Source: an uncultured Akkermansia sp. (lineage in GTDB: Bacteria > Verrucomicrobiota > Verrucomicrobiia > Verrucomicrobiales > Akkermansiaceae). Taken from it: a DNA stretch of 64,000 bases. How positions within the stretch are numbered: the stretch's first letter is position 1; the number at the start of each line of letters is the position of its first letter. The stretch is from contig CAJKMG010000005.1 in NCBI GenBank assembly GCA_905200945.1, positions 1-64,000 of the forward strand, given 5' to 3'. A program made the translations under genes and the position numbers. Under the pieces are notes generated by a model. It worked only from the letters and a program-made list of their open reading frames with translations, was not told the DNA's origin and searched no databases. Below are positions 27,701-33,957 of this stretch, in pieces.

Positions 27701-28685
27701 AGTTATTCAGTTCCCCGTTCAGGGATTCCTTAATGCCTCCGTTATCCTTCTGGCTTTCCTTGTACCGTTTCCCGTCCTCAAACAGGATTCCTTTTTCATC
27801 TTCCTTCCAGTAATCCCGGTTATAGGCGTTCAGATGCCCCTGGTAAAAGGCGAACTTGGGCAGCAGAACGGGAGAGCCGGTAAGCTGGTAGAAATCCCTC
27901 AAAAGACTGACGGGACCGTCGCTGACCATGAAAAAGACATCCAGATAATTTTCATCATGCGAGAGTTTAACCAGATTCTCTTCCTTGGAGCCGAAATCAT
28001 ACTGCCCTTTCTTGAAGGTATGCCACATGACGCCGTACCCGCCGGTGGACCAGTAAAAAGGAGTGGGGGATGCCACGCCGCCATCCGTCCAGCTGTTCTG
28101 GTTTTCTATGGAAATGACCTTTCCCTTGTGGGAAAAACGGCCGTTCTGTACGCCGCCGCCGTAAAAATATTCGTCCGGCTTCGCCTTCAGGGAAAAGCTG
28201 GTTCTGCCCTTTTCAAAGAGAATGGGGGATGCCTGCTCCGCCACTACGGAATGATCCTTCAGATTGATCACCCTGAAAAGAGAGGTCTTTTTATTTATCT
28301 CAATCCTGACCTTCCCCGTGGTGATGACAACCGCATCGCCCTTCTGGTCCACCTCCAGCCGGGAAACCGGCTTCCGGGGATTGTCCGCCAGAATGCGGGC
28401 TTCCGGTTCCGCCTTGGGATCGCGGATGATACCGCCTTTGTCATCCCTGAAAATACGGAAAACGTTATCTCCGTAAAAATCAAGCGTCATCCGGCGATTG
28501 TTGTCGAGCAACACTTCCACGGCGGCAGGATTGATTTTTCTGGCGCCTTCAACGGCCTGGACCTGTTGTTCAGGAACCGGCTCTTCCAATGCGGCAAGTG
28601 CGAAGCCCGAGAAGGAAATGGACAATCCGAAAGCCAGCAGGACGGAATTCCGGAACATGCCATGGTCTATTGAGTTTCCCATCAT
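24747..28685 (-). CDS. Secreted multidomain GH31 glycosidase with dockerin and cohesin-like modules
   Basis: 1312 aa. Signal peptide; ATG at residue 2 or 10 could also be the start. The GH31 barrel occupies about 100-800. The candidate nucleophile is Asp424 (KTDVAWVGAGYSFGLNG) and the acid/base Asp476 (WSGDQTGG). Then come a GH31 C-terminal beta region, an FN3 domain (about 866-945), an F5/8-type C domain (about 946-1081), a type I dockerin with two Ca loops (DINNDGKIDRND, GDINKNGLIDAYD), a Lys/Glu-rich linker (about 1150-1190) and a cohesin-like domain to the end. The nucleophile context resembles the branch that includes alpha-N-acetylgalactosaminidases, which would fit mucin. That specificity is inference. 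Confidence 0.88.
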   Translation of the reverse strand: MMGNSIDHGMFRNSVLLAFGLSISFSGFALAALEEPVPEQQVQAVEGARKINPAAVEVLLDNNRRMTLDFYGDNVFRIFRDDKGGIIRDPKAEPEARILADNPRKPVSRLEVDQKGDAVVITTGKVRIEINKKTSLFRVINLKDHSVVAEQASPILFEKGRTSFSLKAKPDEYFYGGGVQNGRFSHKGKVISIENQNSWTDGGVASPTPFYWSTGGYGVMWHTFKKGQYDFGSKEENLVKLSHDENYLDVFFMVSDGPVSLLRDFYQLTGSPVLLPKFAFYQGHLNAYNRDYWKEDEKGILFEDGKRYKESQKDNGGIKESLNGELNNYQFSGRAVVDRYKAHDMPLGWLLPNDGYGAGYGQTDTLDGNIANLKSLADYARKNGVEIGLWTQSDLHPKPEISALLQRDIVKEVRDAGVRVLKTDVAWVGAGYSFGLNGITDVAQIMTYYGNNSRPFIISLDGWAGTQRYAGIWSGDQTGGVWEYIRFHIPTYIGSGLSGQPNICSDMDGIFGGKNPLVNVRDFQWKTFTPMELNMDGWGANEKYPHVFGEPYTSINRWYLKLKSELLPYAYSIAEESVSGLPMIRAMFLEYPNPYTLGKATQYQFLYGPYFLVAPIYQETRADKEGNDVRHGVYLPEGQWIDYFTGDLYEGGKIYNDVDAPLWKLPVFVKNGAIIPMANPSNNVSEINPNLRIYELYPHGSSSFTVYDDDGVTEEYKVGKGVRTLVESREDGKNNVTVTVHPAVGDFNGFQKKKATEFRINVTQKPSRVSAKIGENSVNLAEANSLEDFKSRENVYFYDRAPNLNRFATKGSDFEKKVIAGNPQLLVKLGAADITAAPTVLSVEGFRFEPAEKYRLSSGALTAPSNAVVTEENAAAYTLKPTWDAVPNADFYEIEFDGMLYTTIKGTEFLFEDLEAETPYSFKVRAVNRDGHSAWTAVRAKTKANPLEFAIPGIEGETSVESQGNSLVKLFDFKEKDAWHTKHGEKAVPFDLVMDLKTINKLEKFHYVPREDGGNGTLLKGAVYYSMDRENWTKAGTFQWDKNGDVKIFGFKDAPAARYIKLNVTEGVGDYGSGREIYVFKVPGTESYLPGDINNDGKIDRNDLTSYINYTGLRKGDSDFEGYISNGDINKNGLIDAYDISVVATQLEDEDDQLQEEAAKKDGEEDKKERDDEKKKAAEEAKKKARVDGKILLSADKKRYARGDTVKVTVKGRNLRLVNALSFALPYDPKDLEFVGVEVKNMKKMENLTNDRLHTNGTKALYPTFVNIGDKEPVEGTSELFVLKFKARRDVKFQPKITDGMVVDKKLNTKKL

Positions 28686-29204
28686 TGTAGTGTTCTATAT
28701 TATTCAGAGGAGCGGCATTGCGGGAAGGATGCAAACGGTCGTTTCCTGACGGGCAACAGACCGCTTTCATTCATCGTGCCGTCTAATGGCGCAGACTATC
28801 TTGCCTCACCATACCCTTTGTCCGTAATCGTAACAAGGTCAAAGACGGCAGTAACGGCGCACTATTGCTCCACACGTTCATAAAATACCTGCTCACAAAA
28901 GGTTACCTTTCCATGATGACATTATTTCTTCCCCACGGCATAACGTCGTAAAATGGATGATGCCCGCTGAAGCCCTTATTGTAACCCTTGGAGATATATT
29001 CCTCCAGCGCCGGAAACGGCCCGTCTGCGCCAGGCGGAATGCCGCGGGCGGCAAAACAGTGGGAAATAATATGCAATTTCTGTTTATTGCCTTTTTGAAC
29101 AAAGGGTTATATTCTGCATTCCCGGACCGGCAATCCATCCGGGACGAACCTCTCTACTCCGGGAAGGATGCCGCAGGCCACCCGGGAACAGGGGGGAGCA
29201 GGCG
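28686..29204. other. Intergenic region between GH31 and AraC genes
   Basis: It probably contains the GH31 promoter on the minus strand: TAATAT occurs near 28697 in that orientation, within about 20 bp of the start. The rest has no frame I trust on either strand and no obvious repeat. Confidence 0.4.
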
Positions 29205-30101
29205 TCACGCCGACAACCTGAACTCATTCGGGGAACATCCCGTATTCTTCTTGAACATGCGGCTCAGGTGATGGGGATACTTGAACCCCAGTTCATAGGC
29301 GATTTCACTGACGGATTTATTGGTGGCGCAGAGAAGCTCCTTGGCTTTGTCCACCAGCTTGAGCTGGATATGCTCCTGGGGAGTTTTTCCCGTCTCTTTC
29401 TTGACGAGATCCCCGAAATAGTTGGCGGAAAGATGCAGTTCATCCGCGAAATACTGCACATAAGGCAACCCCTGTTCCAGAGGCTTGTCCCCCTCGAAAT
29501 AGGAATCCAGCAGGCGTTCGAACTCCGTCAACACATCCCTGTTCACATTCTCGCGGGTGATGAACTGGCGGTCGTAAAAACGCATGCAATGGTTCAGGAG
29601 AACTTCAATATTGGCCGTCACGATGGACTTGGTATGCCGGTCAACGCCCCGTTCCAGCTCCGCCCGGATTTCCATCAGGCCGTTCAGGAACAGATGCCTT
29701 TCCCTCTCCGACATATGGAGGGACTCGGAAGCGTCATAGGAAAAAAAGGTATAATCCCTCATCTTGCGCCCCAGGGAAGTGCCACGGAGCAAATCGGGAT
29801 GGAACAGGAGGGCATACCCTTCTATCCGGAAATATTCCCCGTTGTCATCATTGCCCAGCACCTGGCCGGGAGACACGAAAACAAGAGTGCCCTCCTGATA
29901 ATCATAATAATGCCTTCCATACCGCAGGTCTCCGCATTTCACATCTTTCAGGAAAACGGCATAAAACCCGTATGCCTTGCGGACATGCCGCAGCGGCGGA
30001 ACCCTGGAAAAATCAACGACGCTGACCAGAGGGTGCAGCGTTTCCTGCCCCAAAAAGGAGTTATAGTCTCCTACGGAATCCATGTTCAAAATAACGCCCA
30101 T
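29205..30101 (-). CDS. AraC-family transcriptional regulator
   Basis: 298 aa from ATG 30101; the frame stays open to 30179 but that extension overlaps the operator region. N-terminal cupin-like sensor domain (about 30-130, containing DYQEGTLVFVSPGQVLG). C-terminal double HTH (about 195-298): LHLSANYFGDLVKKETGKT for helix pair 1 and SVSEIAYELGFKYPHHLSRM for pair 2, ending NEFRLSA. It is divergent from the aldo/keto reductase gene. Paired CTGTAATC sites lie between the two, so it likely activates that gene in response to a small molecule. Confidence 0.92.
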   Translation of the reverse strand: MGVILNMDSVGDYNSFLGQETLHPLVSVVDFSRVPPLRHVRKAYGFYAVFLKDVKCGDLRYGRHYYDYQEGTLVFVSPGQVLGNDDNGEYFRIEGYALLFHPDLLRGTSLGRKMRDYTFFSYDASESLHMSERERHLFLNGLMEIRAELERGVDRHTKSIVTANIEVLLNHCMRFYDRQFITRENVNRDVLTEFERLLDSYFEGDKPLEQGLPYVQYFADELHLSANYFGDLVKKETGKTPQEHIQLKLVDKAKELLCATNKSVSEIAYELGFKYPHHLSRMFKKNTGCSPNEFRLSA

Positions 30102-30169
30102 GTCTTTTCTCCTGCTTTTGACCGAAGCATAGCAGGCAGGAGCCCGGCTATCCAGTTCATTCCGGCAAC

Positions 30170-30208
30170 CTGTAATCATGGTAGGAAAACCTGTAATCCA
30201 TCTATCGA
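30170..30208 (+). promoter_or_regulatory. AraC-type operator, copy 1
   Basis: Two CTGTAATC half-sites at 30170 and 30191 are exactly 21 bp apart, two helical turns, as expected for AraC-family dimers. The 39-nt block is repeated with only two mismatches at 63212-63250. It lies 34 bp before the reductase start. Confidence 0.7.
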
Positions 30209-30241
30209 AAAAAATAGAAATCCTATGGTAGTTTTGCAGGC

Positions 30242-30888
30242 ATGGAAATAATTAACGGGCAAGACATGCCATGCAGGGAGCTGGGCAAAAGCGGCCTGAA
30301 GGTTTCAGCCATAGGCCTGGGCTGCATGGGAATGAGCCATGCCTACGGAGCACCAGCAGACAAAAAGGAAATGACGGAACTCCTGGCCCGGGCCGTGGAT
30401 ATGGGATATACATTCTTTGATACGGCGGAAGTGTACGGAACACCCGGACACCCCCACGACAACGAAGAACTGCTGGGGAAAGCGCTGGTGCCCTACCGGG
30501 GCAAAATCGTTATTGCGACCAAATTCGGAATCCGCTTCAGCGGCACGGCAGGAACCGGGCCGTCCCCGCTGATCACCGATTCCCGCCCCGGCACAATCCG
30601 CCAATCCGTGGAAGGTTCCCTTAAAAGGTTGGGAGTAGAACGCATCGGCCTGTATTACCAGCACCGCATGGATGATTCCGTGCCGCCGGAAGAAGTGGCG
30701 GGCGTCATGCAGGAGTTGATCCGCGAAGGCAAAATCGCGCATTGGGGTATTTCCGAAGCAACGGAGGAAGCCATACGGCGCGCGCACGTAACATGTCCGA
30801 TCACCGCCGTCCAGAACCGTTACTCCATGATGGCGCGCCATGATGAATCCCTTTTTCCCGTACTGGAAGAACTGGGCATCGGCTTTGT
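30242..30888 (+). pseudogene. Aldo/keto reductase, 5' part, interrupted by prophage
   Basis: First 215 codons plus two bases of a 346-codon aldo/keto reductase. The catalytic tetrad is all here: Asp60, Tyr65 (TAEVYG), Lys94 (ATKFG) and His141 (YYQHRM). The NADPH-binding C-terminal part lies beyond the prophage at 61601-61994. The prophage enters codon 216 (Val). Translation now runs into phage DNA and stops at 30919, giving a 225-aa protein without the cofactor-binding end, so it should be inactive. The open frame and catalytic residues are otherwise intact, which suggests a recent insertion. Confidence 0.93.
30884..30888. repeat. Target-site duplication TTTGT, left copy
   Basis: The same five bases flank the element on the right at 61596-61600. 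Taking the first prophage base as G 30889 gives the 5-bp duplication typical of Mu. A 4-bp TTTG with TG...CA ends is an equivalent reading. Confidence 0.85.
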
Positions 30889-31050
30889 GAAAAGGGACAG
30901 TATAGTTGAAATAGGGTGAATTAGGGGTGAAATAGCCTGAAAGCTAGCAATGGCGTGGGATTACGGCGATGGAAAGAAGAGACGGGTAGTTGCGATGAAG
31001 GAACATGAAACTACCGAAGCGGGACAGGTTGTTGCGATATGAAAAGCCCC
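30889..31050 (+). repeat. Prophage left end with transposase-site repeats
   Basis: Three related sites: L1 at 30894-30912 (GGGACAG then TAGTTG), L2 with TAGTTGCGAT at 30987-30996, and L3 at 31019-31040 (GGGACAGGTTGTTGCGATAT with GC in front). L3 is a perfect 22-bp inverted copy of a right-end site. GGGTGAAT and GCCTGAAA words between L1 and L2 also recur inverted at the right end. Confidence 0.8.
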
Positions 31051-31064
31051 TCCGAAGAGGGGCT
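31045..31064 (-). terminator. Terminator of the leftward methyltransferase gene
   Basis: AGCCCCTC and GAGGGGCT pair perfectly around a 4-nt loop. On the minus strand the hairpin is followed by TTTTC. It lies 8 nt after the methyltransferase stop and directly beside transposase site L3, so leftward transcripts should stop before the prophage end. Confidence 0.75.
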
Positions 31065-31071
31065 GTTAATA

Positions 31072-31785
31072 TTACGAGGCTAAAGCAAGGCCAAGCCGAT
31101 TACAGGCGATCCGATAATATGCCGGAGATAGTTCAATCCCGGTTGCGGCATGTCCCAAATTTTGCGCCGCTGCCAGCGTAGAACCTGACCCGGCGAACGG
31201 ATCAAGAATCTTGGATTGCGCAGGCAGAACCGTCATGAGATGTTCCATTAAAGCAACGGGCTTGCCCGTCATGTGATGCCTATTTTTTCGAGATGGAATA
31301 GAAGCGCGGAAAATACCAGCAGGGAAACAACGTGGCCCAGGCATGCGGCTGCCATTGGTGGCATATAATATATACTCACACTGTTGACGGAACATACCGG
31401 GATTAGGGCGGCATCCCTCCGTTTTATCCCATACGACAACCCCGCGCCAGGTCCACCCAGTTAATTGCATGGCATCACTGACAAGTGGGAGCTGTCGCCA
31501 ATCAGAAAAGAGCATCAGCCATCCACCGGGACGTGTGATCCGAAGTGCAAGAGAAAGCCAGTGAATCGTCCAAAGCATGTGAATACGCTGATCATGTGAA
31601 TCATTACGGAATGAAGGAAAAGCCTGACTTAGATTGTATTTGTCTCTTGGATCAGACTTGCTGTTCATTACCGAACTGCCGCTAGAATAAGGGGGATCGG
31701 TGATAATGGCATCAAAAGCCGCATCCGGCATACCCATCATAAGGTCCAGGCAATCCCCTTGAATCATTGTTTGAGTGTTGGTCAT
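31072..31785 (-). CDS. Orphan phage DNA methyltransferase (beta-class)
   Basis: 237 aa. Catalytic motif IV DPPY at residues 30-33 comes before the S-adenosylmethionine motif I DPFAGSGST at 195-203, the beta-class order of N6-adenine and N4-cytosine enzymes. A DWRQLP block and a target-recognition region lie between. No restriction enzyme is adjacent, so it is likely a protective or regulatory phage methylase. It is leftmost in the prophage and transcribed opposite to all lytic genes, with a palindrome just upstream of its start. Local DNA is more AT-rich than the structural genes. Confidence 0.88.
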   Translation of the reverse strand: MTNTQTMIQGDCLDLMMGMPDAAFDAIITDPPYSSGSSVMNSKSDPRDKYNLSQAFPSFRNDSHDQRIHMLWTIHWLSLALRITRPGGWLMLFSDWRQLPLVSDAMQLTGWTWRGVVVWDKTEGCRPNPGMFRQQCEYILYATNGSRMPGPRCFPAGIFRASIPSRKNRHHMTGKPVALMEHLMTVLPAQSKILDPFAGSGSTLAAAQNLGHAATGIELSPAYYRIACNRLGLALAS

Positions 31786-31789
31786 AGGG

Positions 31790-31808
31790 GCATAAGCATA
31801 GCTTATGC
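31790..31808. promoter_or_regulatory. Palindrome upstream of the methyltransferase start
   Basis: GCATAAGC-ATA-GCTTATGC, 8-bp perfect arms, 5 bp upstream of the methyltransferase ATG. Placement fits an operator that controls the methyltransferase, perhaps by autoregulation. A second perfect arm pair, ATTTTATGA and TCATAAAAT, is at 31885-31909. Confidence 0.5.
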
Positions 31809-31908
31809 ACGGCTCTTTTTAAGGAGCGCAAGGAATTTATGATGAATTTATTATGAATAATCTAACATAAAATACTGACCATGAATTTTATGAAGATGTG
31901 TCATAAAA

Positions 31909-32163
31909 TCAACGCTTAAGGCGACGCATTAGGTAACGAGCATCCACACCATCAGTTTGCAAAAGAAAGATCGGCTCCCATCCGTCTTTGATCCAAGCAT
32001 TATGTTCGGAATAGTCTTCATCAATTCCATTAGCCGTTATTTCTCTGTATTCATAGATGGGAGCTCGAAATGCAGGATCATTTGAGCGAAAGGCAATAAT
32101 CCCTAAAAAAACAGTTATGAGAAGCAACAGTACGATCAGAATATTTGCTTGTTTATAACTCAT
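31909..32163 (-). CDS. Small single-pass membrane protein
   Basis: 84 aa. An N-terminal transmembrane helix (ILIVLLLLITVFLGIIAF, about 8-25) is followed by a compact soluble domain of about 55 residues with YEYREI and a WEPIFLLQTDG strand. The soluble part recalls DUF4177-type small proteins. It lies between repressor and methyltransferase, in the leftward lysogeny module, in AT-rich DNA. Such lysogenically expressed membrane proteins often alter the host envelope or exclude other phages. That role is inference. Confidence 0.6.
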   Translation of the reverse strand: MSYKQANILIVLLLLITVFLGIIAFRSNDPAFRAPIYEYREITANGIDEDYSEHNAWIKDGWEPIFLLQTDGVDARYLMRRLKR

Positions 32164-32186
32164 ACAATTTATAGGTGTTGTATTTT

Positions 32187-32525
32187 TTATTGGCTGACGT
32201 TATTGACTAGAAGTTTCAAGGCTTCTCTTAATTTTACTAGTTCCTTCTCTGTCTCTCTCCACTTTTTTTCATAATATGAGGATTCTTGTATCGTTTCAGG
32301 GCCGACTTTACGCCACAAATAATCCATAGACACGGCTAGAGCATCAGCCATTCTTTGCAGTTCTCCTGCCTTGGGAATTGATCTCCCTGTAATATAAAGA
32401 GAAATAGCACTTTGTGATATTCCGGTAGATTCAGCAAGCATCATCTGTGAGAAGCCCCGTTGCTTCATAAGGGATTTCAAATTGTCATGAAATAACAGTT
32501 TCTTAATATTTTTCTTGCCTGTCAT
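32187..32525 (-). CDS. Prophage XRE-family repressor
   Basis: 112 aa from ATG 32525; the frame is open further upstream, but that runs over the operator. The HTH is clear: MKQRGFSQMMLAESTGISQS, then AISLYITGRSIPKAGELQRM. A C-terminal helix rich in Glu/Lys (about 78-112) probably drives oligomerisation. It has no peptidase domain, so it is not a LexA-type self-cleaving repressor. It is divergent from the early operon, with palindromes between the two, the usual place of Mu c or CI control. Confidence 0.85.
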   Translation of the reverse strand: MTGKKNIKKLLFHDNLKSLMKQRGFSQMMLAESTGISQSAISLYITGRSIPKAGELQRMADALAVSMDYLWRKVGPETIQESSYYEKKWRETEKELVKLREALKLLVNNVSQ

Positions 32526-32536
32526 TAGAAGTATGG

Positions 32537-32575
32537 TATGAGTTTTCTCATAGGCGCGCCTTAGAACGGCGCGCC
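32537..32575. promoter_or_regulatory. Early operator region with two palindrome types
   Basis: TATGAG-TTTT-CTCATA (32537-32552) is followed at once by two GGCGCGCC octamers (32553-32560 and 32568-32575) spaced 15 bp apart. The block fills the 66-bp gap between repressor and first early gene, so both promoters must overlap it. Confidence 0.6.
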
Positions 32576-32591
32576 ATGAACAAAACCTATC

Positions 32592-32792
32592 ATGACAACG
32601 AAAACAGCACAAGAACGCATCACGCCGCAGTGGTTGCTTGCCCGCGGTTGGTACATCACGGAGGCCGCTAAGGCGATTGGACGGGATCCCAGTCATGTGC
32701 GGCGGGTATTGATCGGGGACAGGAAGAGCAAGACTATTGCAAAGTTGCTCCGAGCCTTACCTGAAAAACAACTTACCGGACAACGGAAATGA
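32592..32792 (+). CDS. Ner/Cro-like small HTH protein
   Basis: 66 aa, basic. HTH-like segment WYITEAAKAIGRDPSHVRRV followed by LIGDRKSKTIAKLL. It is the first rightward gene after the operator, where Mu encodes Ner, the negative regulator that turns down repressor and early transcription. The position gives the function; sequence similarity to Ner itself is not evident. Its stop overlaps the next start. Confidence 0.6.
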   Translation: MTTKTAQERITPQWLLARGWYITEAAKAIGRDPSHVRRVLIGDRKSKTIAKLLRALPEKQLTGQRK

Positions 32793-32971
32793 TGACTACT
32801 TACCTTAAAAAAGCCCTGGCCCGGCTGCTGGAAATTGCCGTGCTAGCGGCGATGGCCGGAGTGGCAGCCTGGTGCGGGGTTTACTGCCTGGACGATGAAG
32901 CCCGGCAAGTAAGGGAAGGAAGAAAAGACCCCCGAACGGCTGTTTTGCCCGTATTACCCGATGAAGGATGA
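32789..32971 (+). CDS. Small early membrane protein
   Basis: 60 aa with one transmembrane helix (IAVLAAMAGVAAWCGVYCL, about 15-34), a basic N-terminal side and a charged Pro-rich tail. Start overlaps the upstream stop by 4 nt. No family recognised. Early small membrane proteins in transposable phages vary widely and often act on the host. Confidence 0.5.
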   Translation: MMTTYLKKALARLLEIAVLAAMAGVAAWCGVYCLDDEARQVREGRKDPRTAVLPVLPDEG

Positions 32972-33191
32972 AAAATTGACGCCCCTTGAAAAAAACGTGG
33001 TGCTGGCATTGCTTAGCCGTCCCCAGTTTCGACGCTGGGCCGGGCTGCCCGAATCAGGGCCGCTGACGCTGCAACAAATAGCCGATTGTCTGGACGTGTC
33101 CCCGCAGACCATCCAGGGGATTGAAGCCCGCGCAAGACTGAAACTGAAAGAAGCCCTATTGAAAGAATTTGCGGACCATGAAAAAATGTGA
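32961..33191 (+). CDS. Small HTH protein resembling sigma region 4
   Basis: 76 aa. The body reads like a sigma-70 region 4 or LuxR-type HTH: LTPLEKNVVLALLSRPQF, then LTLQQIADCLDVSPQTIQ and GIEARARLKLKEAL. The recognition-helix pattern (DVSPQTIQGIEARARLKL) is close to the ...VS..TV..I...AL.KL form of region 4. There is no region 2, so it cannot be a full sigma factor. It may recruit or redirect host RNA polymerase for the early operon. Confidence 0.6.
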   Translation: MKDEKLTPLEKNVVLALLSRPQFRRWAGLPESGPLTLQQIADCLDVSPQTIQGIEARARLKLKEALLKEFADHEKM

Positions 33192-33957
33192 ATTGAGCAT
33201 CCCGGAAGCAACCCGGATTGCCCTGGGGGTGAGTGAGGCGAACCGCCTGCACAAGTACGCCACCGCCCAGGCAGAAATGGCCGTTGTGGCTGGAAAGAAT
33301 GCCGTGCTGGCCGTGCTGCGGCTTGGCAGGCTGTTGAAAGATTTGAAGGCCGCTACCGTTCACGGTGAGTGGGGACAACTGTTTAAGAAAGAAAACAACA
33401 CGAAATCGGACACATGTGTCCGATTTGGAGAACAAGCACATTTAGATTTCACAGAAAGGACTGCTCGCCGCTACATGCGCTGCTACCAGGAAGCAGCGGC
33501 ACGACTGGGGCAGGACGAACGGCCCGCGCTGGACATGGGCCTGGACGGCGAAGCTGTGGAAACTCTGCCGGAACTGGTGAAAAAAGCCACCGGGAACGCC
33601 GTTACCCCCCGGCAAATGATGCTGAATCTGCAAGTGGTGAAAGACGGCAGCAAGAGCGCCGCCCAGGCTGCCCGCCTGGCCCAGCACGAAACCATCTTGC
33701 GGAACCGGGGGAAAGGCCGTGCCGCCGCCCCCGTAAGCCCGGAACAGGCCATGATGGCCGCCGTGGCGGGCGTGCAGCCGGAAGAAGAACTGAGGGAACA
33801 GAAAAAGCAGGTGGCTATCAAAGACGCCCACCACATCGTGATCATGCTGGACGAATTCACCAAAGAGGAATTGCACAAGTACCTGCCCGGCCCCGACCGG
33901 GATTACCTGCTCCTGTGCCTGAAGAACGTTGAACGGATTATCAAGGAAGGAAAATGA
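33178..33957 (+). CDS. Early protein with DUF3102-like N-terminal half
   Basis: 259 aa from ATG 33178, which overlaps the previous gene by 14 nt. The N-terminal half has long helices and the pattern GRLLKDLKAATVHGEWGQLFK ... FTERTARRYMRCYQ, which resembles DUF3102/ParB-like plasmid and phage proteins (a HGEW-type core followed by an HTH-like TARRYM). The C-terminal half is Ala/Gln-rich and helical. Its stop overlaps the transposase start. It may bind DNA and help the transposition machinery. Confidence 0.5.
   Translation: MKKCELSIPEATRIALGVSEANRLHKYATAQAEMAVVAGKNAVLAVLRLGRLLKDLKAATVHGEWGQLFKKENNTKSDTCVRFGEQAHLDFTERTARRYMRCYQEAAARLGQDERPALDMGLDGEAVETLPELVKKATGNAVTPRQMMLNLQVVKDGSKSAAQAARLAQHETILRNRGKGRAAAPVSPEQAMMAAVAGVQPEEELREQKKQVAIKDAHHIVIMLDEFTKEELHKYLPGPDRDYLLLCLKNVERIIKEGK

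Noticed and set aside
31885..31909. Terminator after the small membrane gene
   Set aside because: The 9-bp arms ATTTTATGA/TCATAAAAT are A/T-only with no following T run; too weak to call a terminator.
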